Shown here piece after piece: positions 19,415 to 32,079 of a stretch of DNA of 64,000 nt. This DNA comes from Endosaccharibacter trunci. GTDB lineage: Bacteria; Pseudomonadota; Alphaproteobacteria; Acetobacterales; Acetobacteraceae. Every line of letters starts with the position of its first letter. Position 1 is the stretch's first letter. The translations under genes were made by a program, and so were the position numbers. Below the pieces are notes generated by a model, which saw nothing but the letters and a program-made list of their open reading frames with translations, searched no databases and was not told where the DNA came from. The stretch is from contig JAMSKV010000003.1 of NCBI GenBank assembly GCA_024515975.1, positions 1-64,000 of the forward strand. The letters are read 5' to 3'.

Positions 19415-21223
19415 TTGCCCTACAAGCCCCTGAAGATCGAACAGTACGGCCTCATCGGCGACTGCTCCTCCTGCGCCCTGGTCGGCTCCAATGGGTCGAT
19501 CGACTGGCTGTGCTGGCCCCGGTTCGATAGCGCCGCCTGCATCGCCGCCCTGGTCGGCGACGAGGAGAACGGCCGCTGGCTGCTGGCGCCGGAAGGGGAG
19601 GCGCGCTCCACACGGCGCTATCCGGGCGAGGGCATGGTGCTGGAAACCGTGTTCGAGACCGAAGCCGGCACGGTGGCAGTGATCGATTTCATGCCCGTGA
19701 ACGAGGCGGCGCCGAGCATCGTCCGGATCGTCGAGGGGCGCAGCGGCACGGTGAGGATGAGTTCCGAACTGCTGCTTCGCTTCGACTACGGCACCTCCGT
19801 GCCCTGGGTCACGCGTCTGCCGGAGGGCGACGGCATCGCCGCGATCGCCGGACCGTCTCTGGTCGCGCTTCGCACGCCGGTCCCGCTCGAGGGGGAGAAC
19901 ATGCGCACGGTGGCGCGGTTCGATGTGGCGGAAGGCGAGCGGGTCGGTTTCGTGCTGAGCTTCGGCGCGTCGCATCGTCCGGTGCCGGCGCCGGTGGATA
20001 CAGAAGCGGCCCTACGCCGCACCACCGCGTTCTGGAGCGACTGGATCGGTCGCTGCGCCTATGACGGACCTCATGCGGGCACGGTGCGGCGCTCGCTGTT
20101 GACGCTGAAGGCGCTTACCTTCGCCGAGACCGGCGGCATCGTCGCGGCGCCCACCACGTCGCTGCCGGAGCAGGTCGGCGGCCCGCGCAACTGGGACTAT
20201 CGCTTCTGCTGGCTGCGCGACGCGACCATCACCCTGTTGGCGATGATGCGCGGCGGCTACTACGACGAGGCGGCGCGCTGGCGCGACTGGCTGCACCGCT
20301 CCATCGCCGGGTCTCCGGAACAGCTCCAGATCATGTACGGCATCGGCGGCGAGCGGCAGCTCATGGAATGGGAAGTTCCCTGGCTGGCCGGCTACGAGAA
20401 CTCGCTACCCGTGCGCGTCGGCAACGCCGCCGCCGGACAGCTTCAGCTCGACGTCTATGGCGAGGTGATCGCCGCCCTGCATCTGTCCCGGCGCGAGAAT
20501 TTGCGCGAGCCGGCGCATGGCTGGTCGCTTCAGCTCGGCCTGCTCAACCATCTGGAAGAGATCTGGCAGGAACCGGACGAGGGCATGTGGGAGGTTCGCG
20601 GCGGACGGCGTCAGTTCACGGTCAGCAAGGCGTTCTGCTGGATGGCCTTCGACCTCTCGATCAAGGACGTCGAGACCTACGACCTGCCGGGTCCGGTGGA
20701 TCGCTGGCGGCAGGTGCGGGACGAGATCCATCGCTCGGTGTGCGAGAACGGATTCGATGCCGAGCGCAACACCTTCACCCAGGCCTACGGGGTGAAAGGT
20801 CTCGACGCCGGCCTTCTGCTACTCCCCACGATCGGCTTCCTGCCGCCCGACGATCCGCGCATCGTCGGCACGGTGGCCGCGGTGGAGCGCGAGTTGCTGG
20901 AAGACGGGTTCGTGCTGCGCTACCGCACCGATGAGGCGCAGGATGGCCTTGCCGGCGACGAAGGCGCGTTCCTGGCCTGCTCGTTCTGGCTGGTCGACGC
21001 CTATGTCCTGCTGGGACGCATGGATGAGGCCAAGGCGTTGTTCGATCGGCTGGCCGGCCTGACCAACGATCTCGGCCTGCTCGCCGAGGAGTACGACCCG
21101 CGCCTGAAGCGCCAGGTCGGCAATTTCCCCCAGGCCTTCTCCCACGTCGCGCTGGTCAATGCCGCGCTGCACCTGCGCGACGGCACCGTGCCGATGCGCG
21201 GCGAGGCCGACGAGGCGGCCTGA
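19415..21223 (+). CDS. glycoside hydrolase family 15 (glucoamylase/trehalase-like)
   Basis: The protein has 602 residues. It has an N-terminal beta-sandwich with the opening GLIGDCSSCALVGSNGSIDW and an (alpha/alpha)6 catalytic domain with RNWDYRFCWLRDA and the catalytic-acid region QIMYGIGGER, plus LPTIGFLPPDDPR. GH15 enzymes release glucose from alpha-glucans, dextran or trehalose; many of these cytoplasmic bacterial members are trehalases or have unknown targets. No signal peptide is seen. Translation starts at a TTG at 19415 with AGGAAAGG about 9 nt upstream. It is divergent from the helicase. Confidence 0.9.
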   Translation: MPYKPLKIEQYGLIGDCSSCALVGSNGSIDWLCWPRFDSAACIAALVGDEENGRWLLAPEGEARSTRRYPGEGMVLETVFETEAGTVAVIDFMPVNEAAPSIVRIVEGRSGTVRMSSELLLRFDYGTSVPWVTRLPEGDGIAAIAGPSLVALRTPVPLEGENMRTVARFDVAEGERVGFVLSFGASHRPVPAPVDTEAALRRTTAFWSDWIGRCAYDGPHAGTVRRSLLTLKALTFAETGGIVAAPTTSLPEQVGGPRNWDYRFCWLRDATITLLAMMRGGYYDEAARWRDWLHRSIAGSPEQLQIMYGIGGERQLMEWEVPWLAGYENSLPVRVGNAAAGQLQLDVYGEVIAALHLSRRENLREPAHGWSLQLGLLNHLEEIWQEPDEGMWEVRGGRRQFTVSKAFCWMAFDLSIKDVETYDLPGPVDRWRQVRDEIHRSVCENGFDAERNTFTQAYGVKGLDAGLLLLPTIGFLPPDDPRIVGTVAAVERELLEDGFVLRYRTDEAQDGLAGDEGAFLACSFWLVDAYVLLGRMDEAKALFDRLAGLTNDLGLLAEEYDPRLKRQVGNFPQAFSHVALVNAALHLRDGTVPMRGEADEAA

Positions 21224-21251
21224 CGAGCCGGACCGGCCGGGGCGGCGGCGC

Positions 21252-21746
21252 TCACCAGTTGAAATGGTCCAGCGCCGCGATCACCACCGTGATCAGGCCC
21301 AGGAACAGGTTGAGCGTCATCAGAGAGCGGATGCGCTCGAAGACGGCAGGCTGCGGACGCAAGGCGCGCCGGGCGTGCTTGTAGGGGCCGAAGAAGGTGA
21401 ACAGGAAGATCGCGGCCATCACCAGCCCGAGTCCCTGCATTGCCTGGATGTGCCAGTCCGGATCGCCGAACCCGCCCATCGGGAAGGCCAGCATCAGCCA
21501 GCCGGTGATCAGCATCACCGGCATGGCGTGCCACACCAGGAAGAAGAACTTCTTCAGGCTCTGCAGCTGCACGCTCACGCGCTGGGTGTTGTCCAGCAGG
21601 GCGAGGCTGGGCTTCAGCCCATAGAGCACGAAGGCCGCGCCGCCGATCCAGATCGCCATGCCCAGCAGGTGCAAGGACAGAACCGCGCCCCACAGGGTCG
21701 GGTCGGCCACGGTGCCGCCGGCGGTGTTGGTGAGGGAACCGCTCAT
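21252..21746 (-). CDS. CopD-like four-helix integral membrane protein
   Basis: The protein has 164 residues with four hydrophobic helices at about residues 18-45, 65-90, 105-125 and 140-162. The first helix carries SLHLLGMAIWIGG, the His-x6-Trp-Gly-Gly pattern also found in CopD and HemJ-type haem or copper membrane proteins. Another His (VWHAMP) lies in helix two, so haem or copper binding is possible. The function is not known. It converges on the GH15 gene and is divergent from the NAD(P)HX repair gene, with the shared regulatory region at 21747-21839. Confidence 0.7.
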   Translation of the reverse strand: MSGSLTNTAGGTVADPTLWGAVLSLHLLGMAIWIGGAAFVLYGLKPSLALLDNTQRVSVQLQSLKKFFFLVWHAMPVMLITGWLMLAFPMGGFGDPDWHIQAMQGLGLVMAAIFLFTFFGPYKHARRALRPQPAVFERIRSLMTLNLFLGLITVVIAALDHFNW

Positions 21747-21839
21747 GGACAGATCGCTCCTGTGCGAGGCTCGGGATCAGAGCGCGGCTGATCGCGGTTT
21801 CGCGCGTTGAAGGCAAGAGTACGCGAAAGGAGGCCCCGC

Positions 21840-23318
21840 ATGAACCCGCTCCCAGAGCCCTTTCCCGACCGCCTGGCTTTGCCCACCCCCGAAGAGATGG
21901 CGGCGCTCGACCGGGCGGAGGCGGCGGCGCGTCCGGACGGGTTGTTCCGGCTGATGGAACATGCGGGACGCGCCGTGGCGCGGAGCGTGATGCGCCACGC
22001 CCGGCCCTGCACGGTGCTGGTGCTGTGCGGCCCGGGCAATAATGGCGGTGACGGGCTGGTGGCCGCGCGGATCCTGGCGCGGGAAGGCTGGCCTGTGGCC
22101 GTTGCGATGCTGGCAACGCCGCGTCCGGGCAGCGATGCCGCCCGTGCAGCGGCAGCCTGGCGCGGTCCGTCGCGCCCGTTCGTTCCGGAGGAGGCCGCGC
22201 GCGTCGGCCTCGTCGTCGACGCGGTGTTCGGCGCCGGACTGTCGCGTCCGCTGGAGGACCGTGTGGCCGCAACCCTGGCGGCCGCGAACCGGATCCTGGC
22301 GGTCGACGTGCCGAGCGGGCTGGATGGCGGGACCGGCGTCGCGCGCGGCCGGGTCGCGCCGGCCTGGCGCACGGTCACGTTTCATCGCGCCAAGCCCGGC
22401 CATCTGCTTCTGCCGGGTCGCACGCTGTGCGGCGCGCTGGAGGTGGCGGAGATCGGCGTGGATCCGGTGCGTGCGGTGGCGGCGCGGGCCTGGCGCAACG
22501 AGCCGGGGCTGTGGCGCCTGCCGGAGATCGGCATCGAGACCCACAAATACCGCCGCGGCGTGGTGAGCATCTGCGGCGGCGCGTCCATGCCGGGCGCGGC
22601 GCGGCTGAGCGCCGGTGGGGCCAGGGGGGCCGGGGCGGGGCTGGTCAGGATCGCGGCGGCGCGCGGAGCCGAACTCTATCGCGCCGGCGCACCGGGACTG
22701 ATTGTCGATGACGGGCCCCTCGATACGCTGCTGGAGGACCAGCGGCGCCGCGTCTGGGTCTGCGGGCCGGGGCTGGAACCCGGAGAGGCGGCGGAGACCT
22801 TGCCGCGTCTGCTTCGGGCCGGACGGAAGGTGGTGGCCGATGCCGGCGTGCTGAGCGAGGCGGCCGGCGAGCCGGAGCGGCTGCGCGGGGTCGCGGTGGC
22901 GACGCCGCACGCGGGCGAGTTCGCGAAGCTGTTCGGCGATCCGGGCGAGGACAAGGTGGCGGCCGCGCGCCGGGCTGCCGCGCTGATCGAAGGCGTGGTG
23001 GTGCTGAAGGGGGCCGACACGGTGGTGGCCGCACCGGACGGACGCGTGTCGATCAACACGCATGCCACGCCATGGCTCGGCACGGCCGGGTCGGGCGATG
23101 TCCTGTCCGGGATCGTCGCCGCCTGCCTGGCGCAGGCGGACAAGGCGGGCTTGGACGCGTTCGCGGCGGCGTCCGCCGCGGTGTGGCTGCATGGCGATGC
23201 CGGGCTGCGCGCGGGGGAAGGGCTGCTGGCCGAGGATCTCGAAACCCGGCTCCCGGCCGCCTGCGCCGGAGCCCGTGCGCGGCTGCGCGCTCTTGCCGCC
23301 GGGGCCCGACTGGGCTAA
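21840..23318 (+). CDS. nnr: bifunctional NAD(P)H-hydrate epimerase / ADP-dependent dehydratase
   Basis: The protein has 492 residues and fuses two repair activities for hydrated NAD(P)H. The N-terminal YjeF_N epimerase domain shows RLMEHAGRAVA, LCGPGNNGGDGLVAARIL and VDVPSGLDGGTG. The C-terminal carbohydrate-kinase-like dehydratase domain shows HKYRRGVV, VLKGADTVVAAPDG and the GTAGSGDVLSG signature with its catalytic Asp. A strong AAAGGAGG sits 6 nt before the ATG at 21840. It lies 16 nt before tRNA-Leu in the same direction. Confidence 0.93.
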   Translation: MNPLPEPFPDRLALPTPEEMAALDRAEAAARPDGLFRLMEHAGRAVARSVMRHARPCTVLVLCGPGNNGGDGLVAARILAREGWPVAVAMLATPRPGSDAARAAAAWRGPSRPFVPEEAARVGLVVDAVFGAGLSRPLEDRVAATLAAANRILAVDVPSGLDGGTGVARGRVAPAWRTVTFHRAKPGHLLLPGRTLCGALEVAEIGVDPVRAVAARAWRNEPGLWRLPEIGIETHKYRRGVVSICGGASMPGAARLSAGGARGAGAGLVRIAAARGAELYRAGAPGLIVDDGPLDTLLEDQRRRVWVCGPGLEPGEAAETLPRLLRAGRKVVADAGVLSEAAGEPERLRGVAVATPHAGEFAKLFGDPGEDKVAAARRAAALIEGVVVLKGADTVVAAPDGRVSINTHATPWLGTAGSGDVLSGIVAACLAQADKAGLDAFAAASAAVWLHGDAGLRAGEGLLAEDLETRLPAACAGARARLRALAAGARLG

Positions 23319-23334
23319 GGGCCGCGGCTGCGAA

Positions 23335-23419
<85 letters not shown>

Positions 23420-23521
23420 AAGGGGCCCGATCATGCCCCGATTCCGGCTCAATCGTTCCGTCCGGCGCCCAACGGAAGGCGTCGGGCGTGTTTTTGTTCA
23501 CGCGAGAGGATTGCCTGGCTC

Positions 23522-24859
23522 ATGCAGGTCACTGAAACCCTTAACGAGGGTCTGAAGCGCGGCTTCACCGTGGTGGTGCCGGCTGCGGAGCTGGACTCCA
23601 AGCGCACGGCCCGTCTGGCCGAGCTCGGCAAGTCGATGAACCTGAAGGGCTTCCGCCCCGGCAAGGTGCCGCTGGCGGTGGTGAAGCAGCGCTACGGCAC
23701 CGCCGTGACCGGCGAAGTGCTCGAGCAGGCGGTGAACGACGCCACCCGCGAGGTGATGACCGAGCGCGGCCTGCGTCAGGCCTCGCAGCCGAAGGTCGAG
23801 CTGGTGCGCGGCGCCGCTCCCGGCGACAGCGAGGATCTGGAATTCACGCTCGAGCTCGAGCTGCTGCCCGAGATCGCCCAGCCGGATCTGAGCCAGCTGT
23901 CGCTGACGCGCCTGAAGGCCGAGCCGGACGCCGAGACCATCGACAAGGCGCTTGCCGACATCGCCAAGCGCCAGCGCTCGTTCGAGACCGTCGAGGAAAC
24001 CCGCCCGGCCGCGAACGGCGACGTGCTGGAAGTCGATTTCGTGGGCAAGATCGACGGCGTCGCGTTCGATGGCGGCACCGCCAACGACGTGAACGTCGAG
24101 CTGGGCGGCCAGGGCTTCATCCCCGGCTTCGCCGAGCAGCTCGAAGGCATGTCCGCCGGCGAGAAGCGCACCATCACCGTGACCTTCCCGGCCGACTACC
24201 AGGCGGCCGAGCTGGCCGGCAAGGAAGCGACCTTCGACGTCGATGCCAAGGCGCTGAAGCGTCCGGTGGACGTGGCCATGGACGACGAGCTGGCCAAGAA
24301 GATCGGCTTCGAGGGCCTGGAGCAGGTTCGCGAGGCGATCGCGGGCCAGGTCCGCAACGAGTACGAGCAGCTCTCCCGCATGCGCATCAAGCGCGAATTG
24401 CTGGACGCGCTGGCGACCCAGACCGATTTCGAGGCGCCCGCCGGCATGGTGGAAGCCGAATTCGGGTCGATCTGGAGCCGCGTCGAGCAGGATCTGAAGG
24501 CCGACAGGCTCGACGAAGAGGACAAGGGCAAGGATGAGGCCACGCTGCGCGCCGATTACCGCAAGATCGCGGAACGTCGCGTGAAGCTCGGCCTGCTTCT
24601 CGCCGAGATCGGCCGCGTCAACGGCGTGACCGTGACCCAGGACGAGATGATGCGCGCCATGCGGGCCGAGGCCGGCCGCTATCCCGGCCAGGAAATGCAG
24701 GTGATCGAGTTCTTCCGGGCGAACCCGCAGGCAGCCGAGTCGCTGCGCGGTCCGATTTTCGAGAACAAGGTCGTGGACTACGTGCTCGAACTGGCGAAGG
24801 TCGAGGACAAGGTCGTCACGCCGGAAGAACTGGCCGACGTTCCGCCCGCCGAGCTCTGA
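23522..24859 (+). CDS. tig: trigger factor (ribosome-associated chaperone)
   Basis: The protein has 445 residues, the usual size. The N-terminal ribosome-binding domain carries the signature region GFRPGKVPL at about residues 42-50 (family GFRxGKxP). It is followed by a PPIase FKBP domain (GDVLEVDFVGKIDGVAFDGG, FIPGFAEQLEGM) at about 160-240, and then the long helical chaperone domain. It folds nascent chains at the ribosome exit tunnel. GAGAGGA precedes the ATG by about 10 nt. The order tig-clpP-clpX-lon is a conserved proteostasis cluster. Confidence 0.96.
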   Translation: MQVTETLNEGLKRGFTVVVPAAELDSKRTARLAELGKSMNLKGFRPGKVPLAVVKQRYGTAVTGEVLEQAVNDATREVMTERGLRQASQPKVELVRGAAPGDSEDLEFTLELELLPEIAQPDLSQLSLTRLKAEPDAETIDKALADIAKRQRSFETVEETRPAANGDVLEVDFVGKIDGVAFDGGTANDVNVELGGQGFIPGFAEQLEGMSAGEKRTITVTFPADYQAAELAGKEATFDVDAKALKRPVDVAMDDELAKKIGFEGLEQVREAIAGQVRNEYEQLSRMRIKRELLDALATQTDFEAPAGMVEAEFGSIWSRVEQDLKADRLDEEDKGKDEATLRADYRKIAERRVKLGLLLAEIGRVNGVTVTQDEMMRAMRAEAGRYPGQEMQVIEFFRANPQAAESLRGPIFENKVVDYVLELAKVEDKVVTPEELADVPPAEL

Positions 24860-24876
24860 TCTTTCGGGCTTGATAA

Positions 24877-24909
24877 CGGCCCGGCCGGTCGCCATGACCG
24901 GCCGGGCCG
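24877..24909 (+). terminator. GC-rich hairpin after tig
   Basis: A perfect 14-bp stem (CGGCCCGGCCGGTC and its complement) with a 5-nt loop begins 18 nt after the tig stop. No T-run follows, so it may be a weak or Rho-assisted terminator, or an mRNA 3' stabiliser, between tig and clpP. Confidence 0.55.
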
Positions 24910-25044
24910 ATGAATTCCGCGATCGGGGCGGGCTTTCAACCGACGTTTTTATGTCTATCTTGGTTTGGACGAGCCGTGCCGTTGGCGACAGGCGGGCGGG
25001 AGCCTTCCCGTGCGGCACCAAACGACCAGATCAGGATGACTGAC

Positions 25045-25692
25045 ATGTGGGATCGTGATCCCGTCGAGACTTACAACAGCGCGCTCGTGCCGATGGTGGT
25101 CGAGCAGACCTCCCGCGGCGAGCGTGCCTTCGATATCTATTCCCGTCTGCTGCAGGACCGGATCATCTTCCTGACCGGCCCGGTCTACGATCAGGTCGCC
25201 TCGGTCATCTGCGCCCAGCTCCTGCATCTGGAGAGCGTGAATCCGACCAAGGAGATCTCTTTCTACATCAACAGCCCGGGCGGCGTCGTGTCGGCCGGCC
25301 TCGCGATCTACGACACGATGCAATATATCCGCGCGCCGGTGAACACGGTGTGCATCGGCCAGGCCGCGTCCATGGGCTCTCTGCTGCTGGCCGCCGGCAC
25401 CAAGGGCAAGCGCGTCGCGCTGCCGAACGCCCGCGTGATGGTGCATCAGCCCTCCGGTGGCGCGCAGGGCCAAGCCAGCGACATCGAGATCCAGGCCAAG
25501 GAGATCCTTTATCTCCGGTCGCGCCTGAACGGCATCTACGAGCAGCATACCGGCCAGACCCTGGAGGCCATCGAGCGCAAGCTGGAGCGCGACAGCTACC
25601 TGTCCGCCCAGGAGGCGCTGGAATTCGGCATCATCGACGAGGTGCTGCAGAACCGGCCGTCTCCGGCCACCGAGGATGCCGGGCGCGGCTGA
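25045..25692 (+). CDS. clpP: ATP-dependent Clp protease proteolytic subunit
   Basis: The protein has 215 residues. The serine-protease triad is S109 (GQAASMGS), H134 (VMVHQPSGG) and D183 (ERDSYLS). Fourteen ClpP subunits form the degradation chamber fed by ClpX. Two start codons are possible: ATG 25036 (MTDMWDRD) and ATG 25045 (MWDRDPVE). AGGA lies about 8 nt before 25045 but abuts 25036, so I prefer 25045, which also fits related N-termini. clpX follows 123 nt later. Confidence 0.95.
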   Translation: MWDRDPVETYNSALVPMVVEQTSRGERAFDIYSRLLQDRIIFLTGPVYDQVASVICAQLLHLESVNPTKEISFYINSPGGVVSAGLAIYDTMQYIRAPVNTVCIGQAASMGSLLLAAGTKGKRVALPNARVMVHQPSGGAQGQASDIEIQAKEILYLRSRLNGIYEQHTGQTLEAIERKLERDSYLSAQEALEFGIIDEVLQNRPSPATEDAGRG

Positions 25693-25815
25693 CGATCGCG
25701 ATGCGGGCGCGGGACTGTCGGGACACCGCGCCCTTGATGAAGTTTCTGGGGCGGCGCTAGTCTCCCCAGCTTGTATCCGCGGCGGCGCGCACCTCCGCCC
25801 GGAGTAGGAGTGGTC

Positions 25816-27072
25816 ATGGCGGCGACGAAAGATTCGAAGAACACCCTGTACTGCTCGTTCTGCGGCAAGTCCCAGCATGAGGTGCGCAAGCTTATCGCCG
25901 GCCCGACCGTGTTCATCTGCGACGAATGCGTCGAACTGTGCATGGACATCATTCGCGAGGAGCACAAGACCCATCTGGTGAAGAGCCGGGACGGGGTGCC
26001 GACGCCGAAGGAGATCTGCAAGGTCCTGGACGACTACGTGATCGGCCAGTTCCATGCCAAGAAGGTGCTCTCGGTCGCGGTTCATAACCACTACAAGCGC
26101 CTGGCGCACGGGGCGAAGAACAACGACGTCGAGATCGCCAAGAGCAACATCATGCTGGTCGGTCCGACCGGCTCCGGCAAGACGCTGCTGGCGCAGACCC
26201 TGGCGCGCATTCTCGATGTGCCGTTCACCATGGCGGACGCCACCACCCTGACCGAAGCGGGCTATGTGGGCGAGGATGTGGAGAACATCATCCTCAAGCT
26301 GCTGCAGGCCGCGGACTACAACGTGGAGCGGGCGCAGCGCGGCATCGTCTATATCGACGAGATCGACAAGATCAGCCGCAAGTCGGACAACCCGTCCATC
26401 ACCCGCGACGTGAGCGGCGAGGGCGTCCAGCAGGCCCTGCTGAAGATCATGGAAGGCACCGTCGCCTCCGTGCCGCCGCAGGGCGGCCGCAAGCATCCGC
26501 AGCAGGAATTCCTGCAGGTCGACACGACCAACATGCTGTTCATCTGCGGCGGCGCGTTCGCGGGGCTGGAGAAGATCATCGGCGCGCGCGGCAAGGGGGC
26601 CGGGGTCGGCTTCGGCGCCCATGTCCAGGGCCCGGACGAGCGCCGCACCGGCGCGATCCTGCGCGAGGTGGAGCCCGAGGATCTGCTGAAATTCGGCCTG
26701 ATCCCCGAGTTCATCGGTCGTCTGCCGGTGGTCGCCACGCTGGAGGATCTGGACGAAGAAGCGCTCATCGAGATCCTCACCAAGCCCAAGAACGCGCTGG
26801 TCAAGCAGTATGCGCGGCTGTTCCAGATGGAAGGGGTGAAGCTCACCTTCACCGAGGACGCGCAGAAGCAGATCGCCGCCAAGGCGATCGCCCGCAAGAC
26901 GGGTGCGCGCGGCCTGCGCTCGATCATGGAGGGCATCCTGCTCGGCACCATGTTCGATCTGCCGGGGCTGGAGAACGTCGACGAGGTGGTGATCAACCGC
27001 GAGGTGGTCGAGTCGAAGGCGGATCCGGTCTTCGTCTACGGGCAGGAGCGTGCGGCGGAGCAATCCGCCTGA
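25816..27072 (+). CDS. clpX: ATP-dependent Clp protease ATP-binding subunit ClpX
   Basis: The protein has 418 residues. The N-terminal zinc domain has four Cys ([15 protein letters not shown]), followed by an AAA+ core with Walker A GPTGSGKT, Walker [10 protein letters not shown] and the [19 protein letters not shown] region, and later the RIPVVA-like block [13 protein letters not shown]. ClpX unfolds tagged substrates and feeds them to ClpP. The ATG at 25816 follows AGGAGTGGTC, a proper ribosome binding site; an in-frame start at 25771 has none. Confidence 0.97.
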   Translation: MAATKDSKNTLYCSFCGKSQHEVRKLIAGPTVFICDECVELCMDIIREEHKTHLVKSRDGVPTPKEICKVLDDYVIGQFHAKKVLSVAVHNHYKRLAHGAKNNDVEIAKSNIMLVGPTGSGKTLLAQTLARILDVPFTMADATTLTEAGYVGEDVENIILKLLQAADYNVERAQRGIVYIDEIDKISRKSDNPSITRDVSGEGVQQALLKIMEGTVASVPPQGGRKHPQQEFLQVDTTNMLFICGGAFAGLEKIIGARGKGAGVGFGAHVQGPDERRTGAILREVEPEDLLKFGLIPEFIGRLPVVATLEDLDEEALIEILTKPKNALVKQYARLFQMEGVKLTFTEDAQKQIAAKAIARKTGARGLRSIMEGILLGTMFDLPGLENVDEVVINREVVESKADPVFVYGQERAAEQSA

Positions 27073-27080
27073 GAAACGGC

Positions 27081-27104
27081 AAGCCGGCATGGACAGGCCG
27101 GCTT
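27081..27104 (+). terminator. hairpin after clpX
   Basis: An 8-bp perfect stem (AAGCCGGC/GCCGGCTT) with an 8-nt loop starts 8 nt after the clpX stop. Only a short TT follows, so it is a modest terminator candidate separating clpX from lon. Confidence 0.5.
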
Positions 27105-27276
27105 TCCCGCCGCCCATCCGGTGGCAGAGCGTCGCGGCATCTCCGCCCCTTGCAGCCGGAACCGGAGCGCCCGACATTCATCGATGCGATGGCACGCCGG
27201 TTGGATCGTGCCCGCGGAGCGATCCCCGTTCGCCGCAATCGGGAACCGGGTCGCCGACTGTCCTCAGGAGGTCTTT

Positions 27277-29838
<2,562 letters not shown>

Positions 29839-29864
29839 CCGAATCCCGGGATCCGGTTTCAATC

Positions 29865-29907
29865 GAATCGCGCCGCATCCGGAAGGGTGCGGCGCGATTC
29901 GCGTTTT
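29865..29907 (+). terminator. rho-independent terminator after lon
   Basis: A 16-bp stem (one G-U pair) with a GGAA tetraloop, 29865-29900, is followed by GCGTTTTGG. It lies 27 nt after the lon stop and should end lon transcription before the tRNA genes. Confidence 0.75.
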
Positions 29908-29997
29908 GGGGGGCCATGGGGGAGACAAACCGCCGTCGCCGTTGCTAGAACCTCCGGGCGAACTGGTCCGGAATCGCGAGATCTCGGGGCCCGTTCA

Positions 29998-30072
29998 GGG
30001 CGGTTAGCTCAGCGGTAGAGCGTCTCGTTTACACCGAGAGGGTCGGCGGTTCGAAACCGTCACCGCCCACCA
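29998..30072 (+). tRNA. tRNA-Val (anticodon UAC)
   Basis: The 75-nt cloverleaf has the acceptor GGGCGGT/ACCGCCC, an anticodon stem TCTCG/CGAGA with loop TTTACAC (anticodon TAC), the T-loop TTCGAAA and an encoded CCA end. It lies between lon and nuoA, 89 nt before tRNA-Asp. Confidence 0.95.
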
Positions 30073-30161
30073 GAAGTCCCATCCGGGAAACGCCGAAAAA
30101 GGTTGGTTCGGGTGGGTTGACGGGGAGGGGAGCGGCCTTTAAACCGCCGCTCACGCCAGTT

Positions 30162-30238
<77 letters not shown>

Positions 30239-30418
30239 TTTCCCCGTTTCGAAGGGATGGCCCTGGTTTCTCCTTTCGACAGACAGTAATCACGTTTGCG
30301 GGCTTCGGCCGGCGACCTGTTTTTATATGCTGCACTGCACTTTGCGGATGCGTCCGCGAGGATTAGTGTGGCGCTCTCGCCGCGTGTCGCGACGCCTAGC
30401 TCCGAGTTCCGTCACACC

Positions 30419-30784
30419 ATGCAGAACCTGCTATCCGCGTATTTCCCGATCGCCGTCTTCATCGTCATCGCGGCCGGCGTGTCCGCCGCGATGCTGGGCG
30501 GCTCGCTGCTGGCAGGCCGGCAGAAGCCGTACGCGGAAAAGAACAGCGCCTACGAATGCGGTTTCGATGCGTTCGACGATGCGCGTCGCCGGTTCGACGT
30601 GCGGTTCTATCTGGTCGCGATCCTGTTCATCATCTTCGACCTGGAAGTCGCCTTCCTGTTCCCCTGGGCGATCAGTCTGGGCCGGATCGGGTTGTTCGGC
30701 TTCTGGTCGATGCTGGGCTTCCTGGGCGTCCTGACGGTCGGGTTCATCTATGAATGGCGCAAGGGCGCGCTGGACTGGGAGTAA
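30419..30784 (+). CDS. nuoA: NADH-quinone oxidoreductase subunit A
   Basis: The protein has 121 residues with three membrane helices, the ND3 homologue of complex I. The conserved loop [10 protein letters not shown], with its Cys near the quinone cavity, is present, as is the [17 protein letters not shown]-type helix. I chose the ATG at 30419 because the family starts here; no clear ribosome binding site is visible and an upstream open frame to 30296 has no support. It opens the nuo operon. A TATATG at 30324-30329 could be a -10 element but has no convincing partner. Confidence 0.94.
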   Translation: MQNLLSAYFPIAVFIVIAAGVSAAMLGGSLLAGRQKPYAEKNSAYECGFDAFDDARRRFDVRFYLVAILFIIFDLEVAFLFPWAISLGRIGLFGFWSMLGFLGVLTVGFIYEWRKGALDWE

Positions 30785-30788
30785 GGTC

Positions 30789-31385
30789 ATGACTGCTCAG
30801 GCTCCCCTGGTGACCGACGATCGCCATGCCGGCTCGGCCGGCTCCGCCCTGGCCTGGAATCGCGAGGCGCTGTCGCCCGGCCCGGAGCAGGATGCGGTGA
30901 TCAAGGGCATCACCGGCGAGATCGCCGAGAAGGGCTTCGTGGTCGCCAACATCGACAAGCTGGTGAACTGGGCCCGCACGGGAAGCCTGTGGCCGCTCTC
31001 CTTCGGGCTGGCCTGCTGTGCGGTGGAGATGATCCACGCCTTCATGCCGCGCTACGATCTGGACCGGTTCGGCATCATTCCGCGCGGTTCGCCGCGGCAG
31101 GCCGACGTGATGATCGTGTCCGGCACGCTGACCAACAAGATGGCGCCGGCCATGCGTCGCATCTATGACCAGATGGCCGAGCCGCGCTGGGTGATCTCCA
31201 TGGGCTCCTGCGCCAATGGCGGCGGCTACTACCATTACTCCTATTCGGTGGTGCGCGGCTGCGACCGCATCGTGCCGGTGGACGTGTATGTGCCGGGCTG
31301 CCCGCCCACGGCGGAGGCCCTGGTCTACGGAATCCTGCAATTGCAGAAAAAGATTCGCCGCACCGGGACCATTCTCCGTGGCTGA
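30789..31385 (+). CDS. nuoB: NADH-quinone oxidoreductase subunit B
   Basis: The protein has 198 residues, the PSST subunit that holds cluster N2. The ligands are the tandem Cys in GLACCAVEM, the Cys in [16 protein letters not shown] and [10 protein letters not shown]. An N-terminal extension of about 45 residues is present. AAGG lies just upstream of the ATG, 4 nt after the nuoA stop. It overlaps nuoC by 8 nt (GTGGCTGA). Confidence 0.97.
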   Translation: MTAQAPLVTDDRHAGSAGSALAWNREALSPGPEQDAVIKGITGEIAEKGFVVANIDKLVNWARTGSLWPLSFGLACCAVEMIHAFMPRYDLDRFGIIPRGSPRQADVMIVSGTLTNKMAPAMRRIYDQMAEPRWVISMGSCANGGGYYHYSYSVVRGCDRIVPVDVYVPGCPPTAEALVYGILQLQKKIRRTGTILRG

Positions 31386-32079
31386 CGCCCTTCAGATGGC
31401 CGCCGCGCGCGCGGCGTCGCTGGGGGCGCTGGCGGCGTCGCTCGGCACCAGGGTTCCGGGCGTCTCTTCCGCCTCGGTGGAGAAGGGCGAGCTGGTGGTG
31501 CGCGCGTCGCGCGACTCGTTGCTGCCGCTGATGGCCGCGCTCCGCGACGGCCCCGGCTTCAAGTTCGAGCAGTTGATGGATCTGTGCGGGGTGGACTTTC
31601 CCGAGCGCGCGGAGCGGTTCGAGGTGGTCTACAACCTGCTGTCCGTCAGCCTGAACCAGCGCTGCCGTGTGATCGTCACCACCAGCGAGAGCGTTCCGGT
31701 GCCGTCGGTGCATCATCTCTGGTCGGCGGCGACCTGGTGGGAGCGCGAGTGCTACGACCTGTTCGGGGTGCTGTTCTCCGGCCAGCCCGATCTGCGCCGG
31801 ATTCTCACCGATTACGGGTTCGAAGGGCACCCGCTGCGCAAGGACTTCCCGCTCACCGGCTATGTCGAGGTCCGCTACGATCCGGACCGCCGCGCCGTCG
31901 TGTATGAGCCGGTCAAGCTGACCCAGGATTTCCGCAATTTCGATTTCGTGTCGCCGTGGGAGGGGATGATGACCCTGCCGGGCGACGAGAAGGCGCACGA
32001 GACCCGCCAGGGCCTGTCCTATCTGGACCAGAGCCCTGCCGGGCGCGGCACTGCGCCCAAGGGGAGCGTCTCCCGATGA
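31378..32079 (+). CDS. nuoC: NADH-quinone oxidoreductase subunit C
   Basis: The protein has 233 residues, the 30-kDa subunit. The family signature [20 protein letters not shown] followed by [18 protein letters not shown] is complete. It begins at GTG 31378 inside the end of nuoB and ends in an ATGA overlap with nuoD. It is separate from nuoD, unlike the nuoCD fusion of enterobacteria. Confidence 0.96.
   Translation: MADALQMAAARAASLGALAASLGTRVPGVSSASVEKGELVVRASRDSLLPLMAALRDGPGFKFEQLMDLCGVDFPERAERFEVVYNLLSVSLNQRCRVIVTTSESVPVPSVHHLWSAATWWERECYDLFGVLFSGQPDLRRILTDYGFEGHPLRKDFPLTGYVEVRYDPDRRAVVYEPVKLTQDFRNFDFVSPWEGMMTLPGDEKAHETRQGLSYLDQSPAGRGTAPKGSVSR

Noticed and set aside
23455-23498. Terminator after tRNA-Leu with a T-run at 23491-23497
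   Set aside because: Only short competing stems (5-6 bp) form before the T-run, so no single hairpin is convincing.
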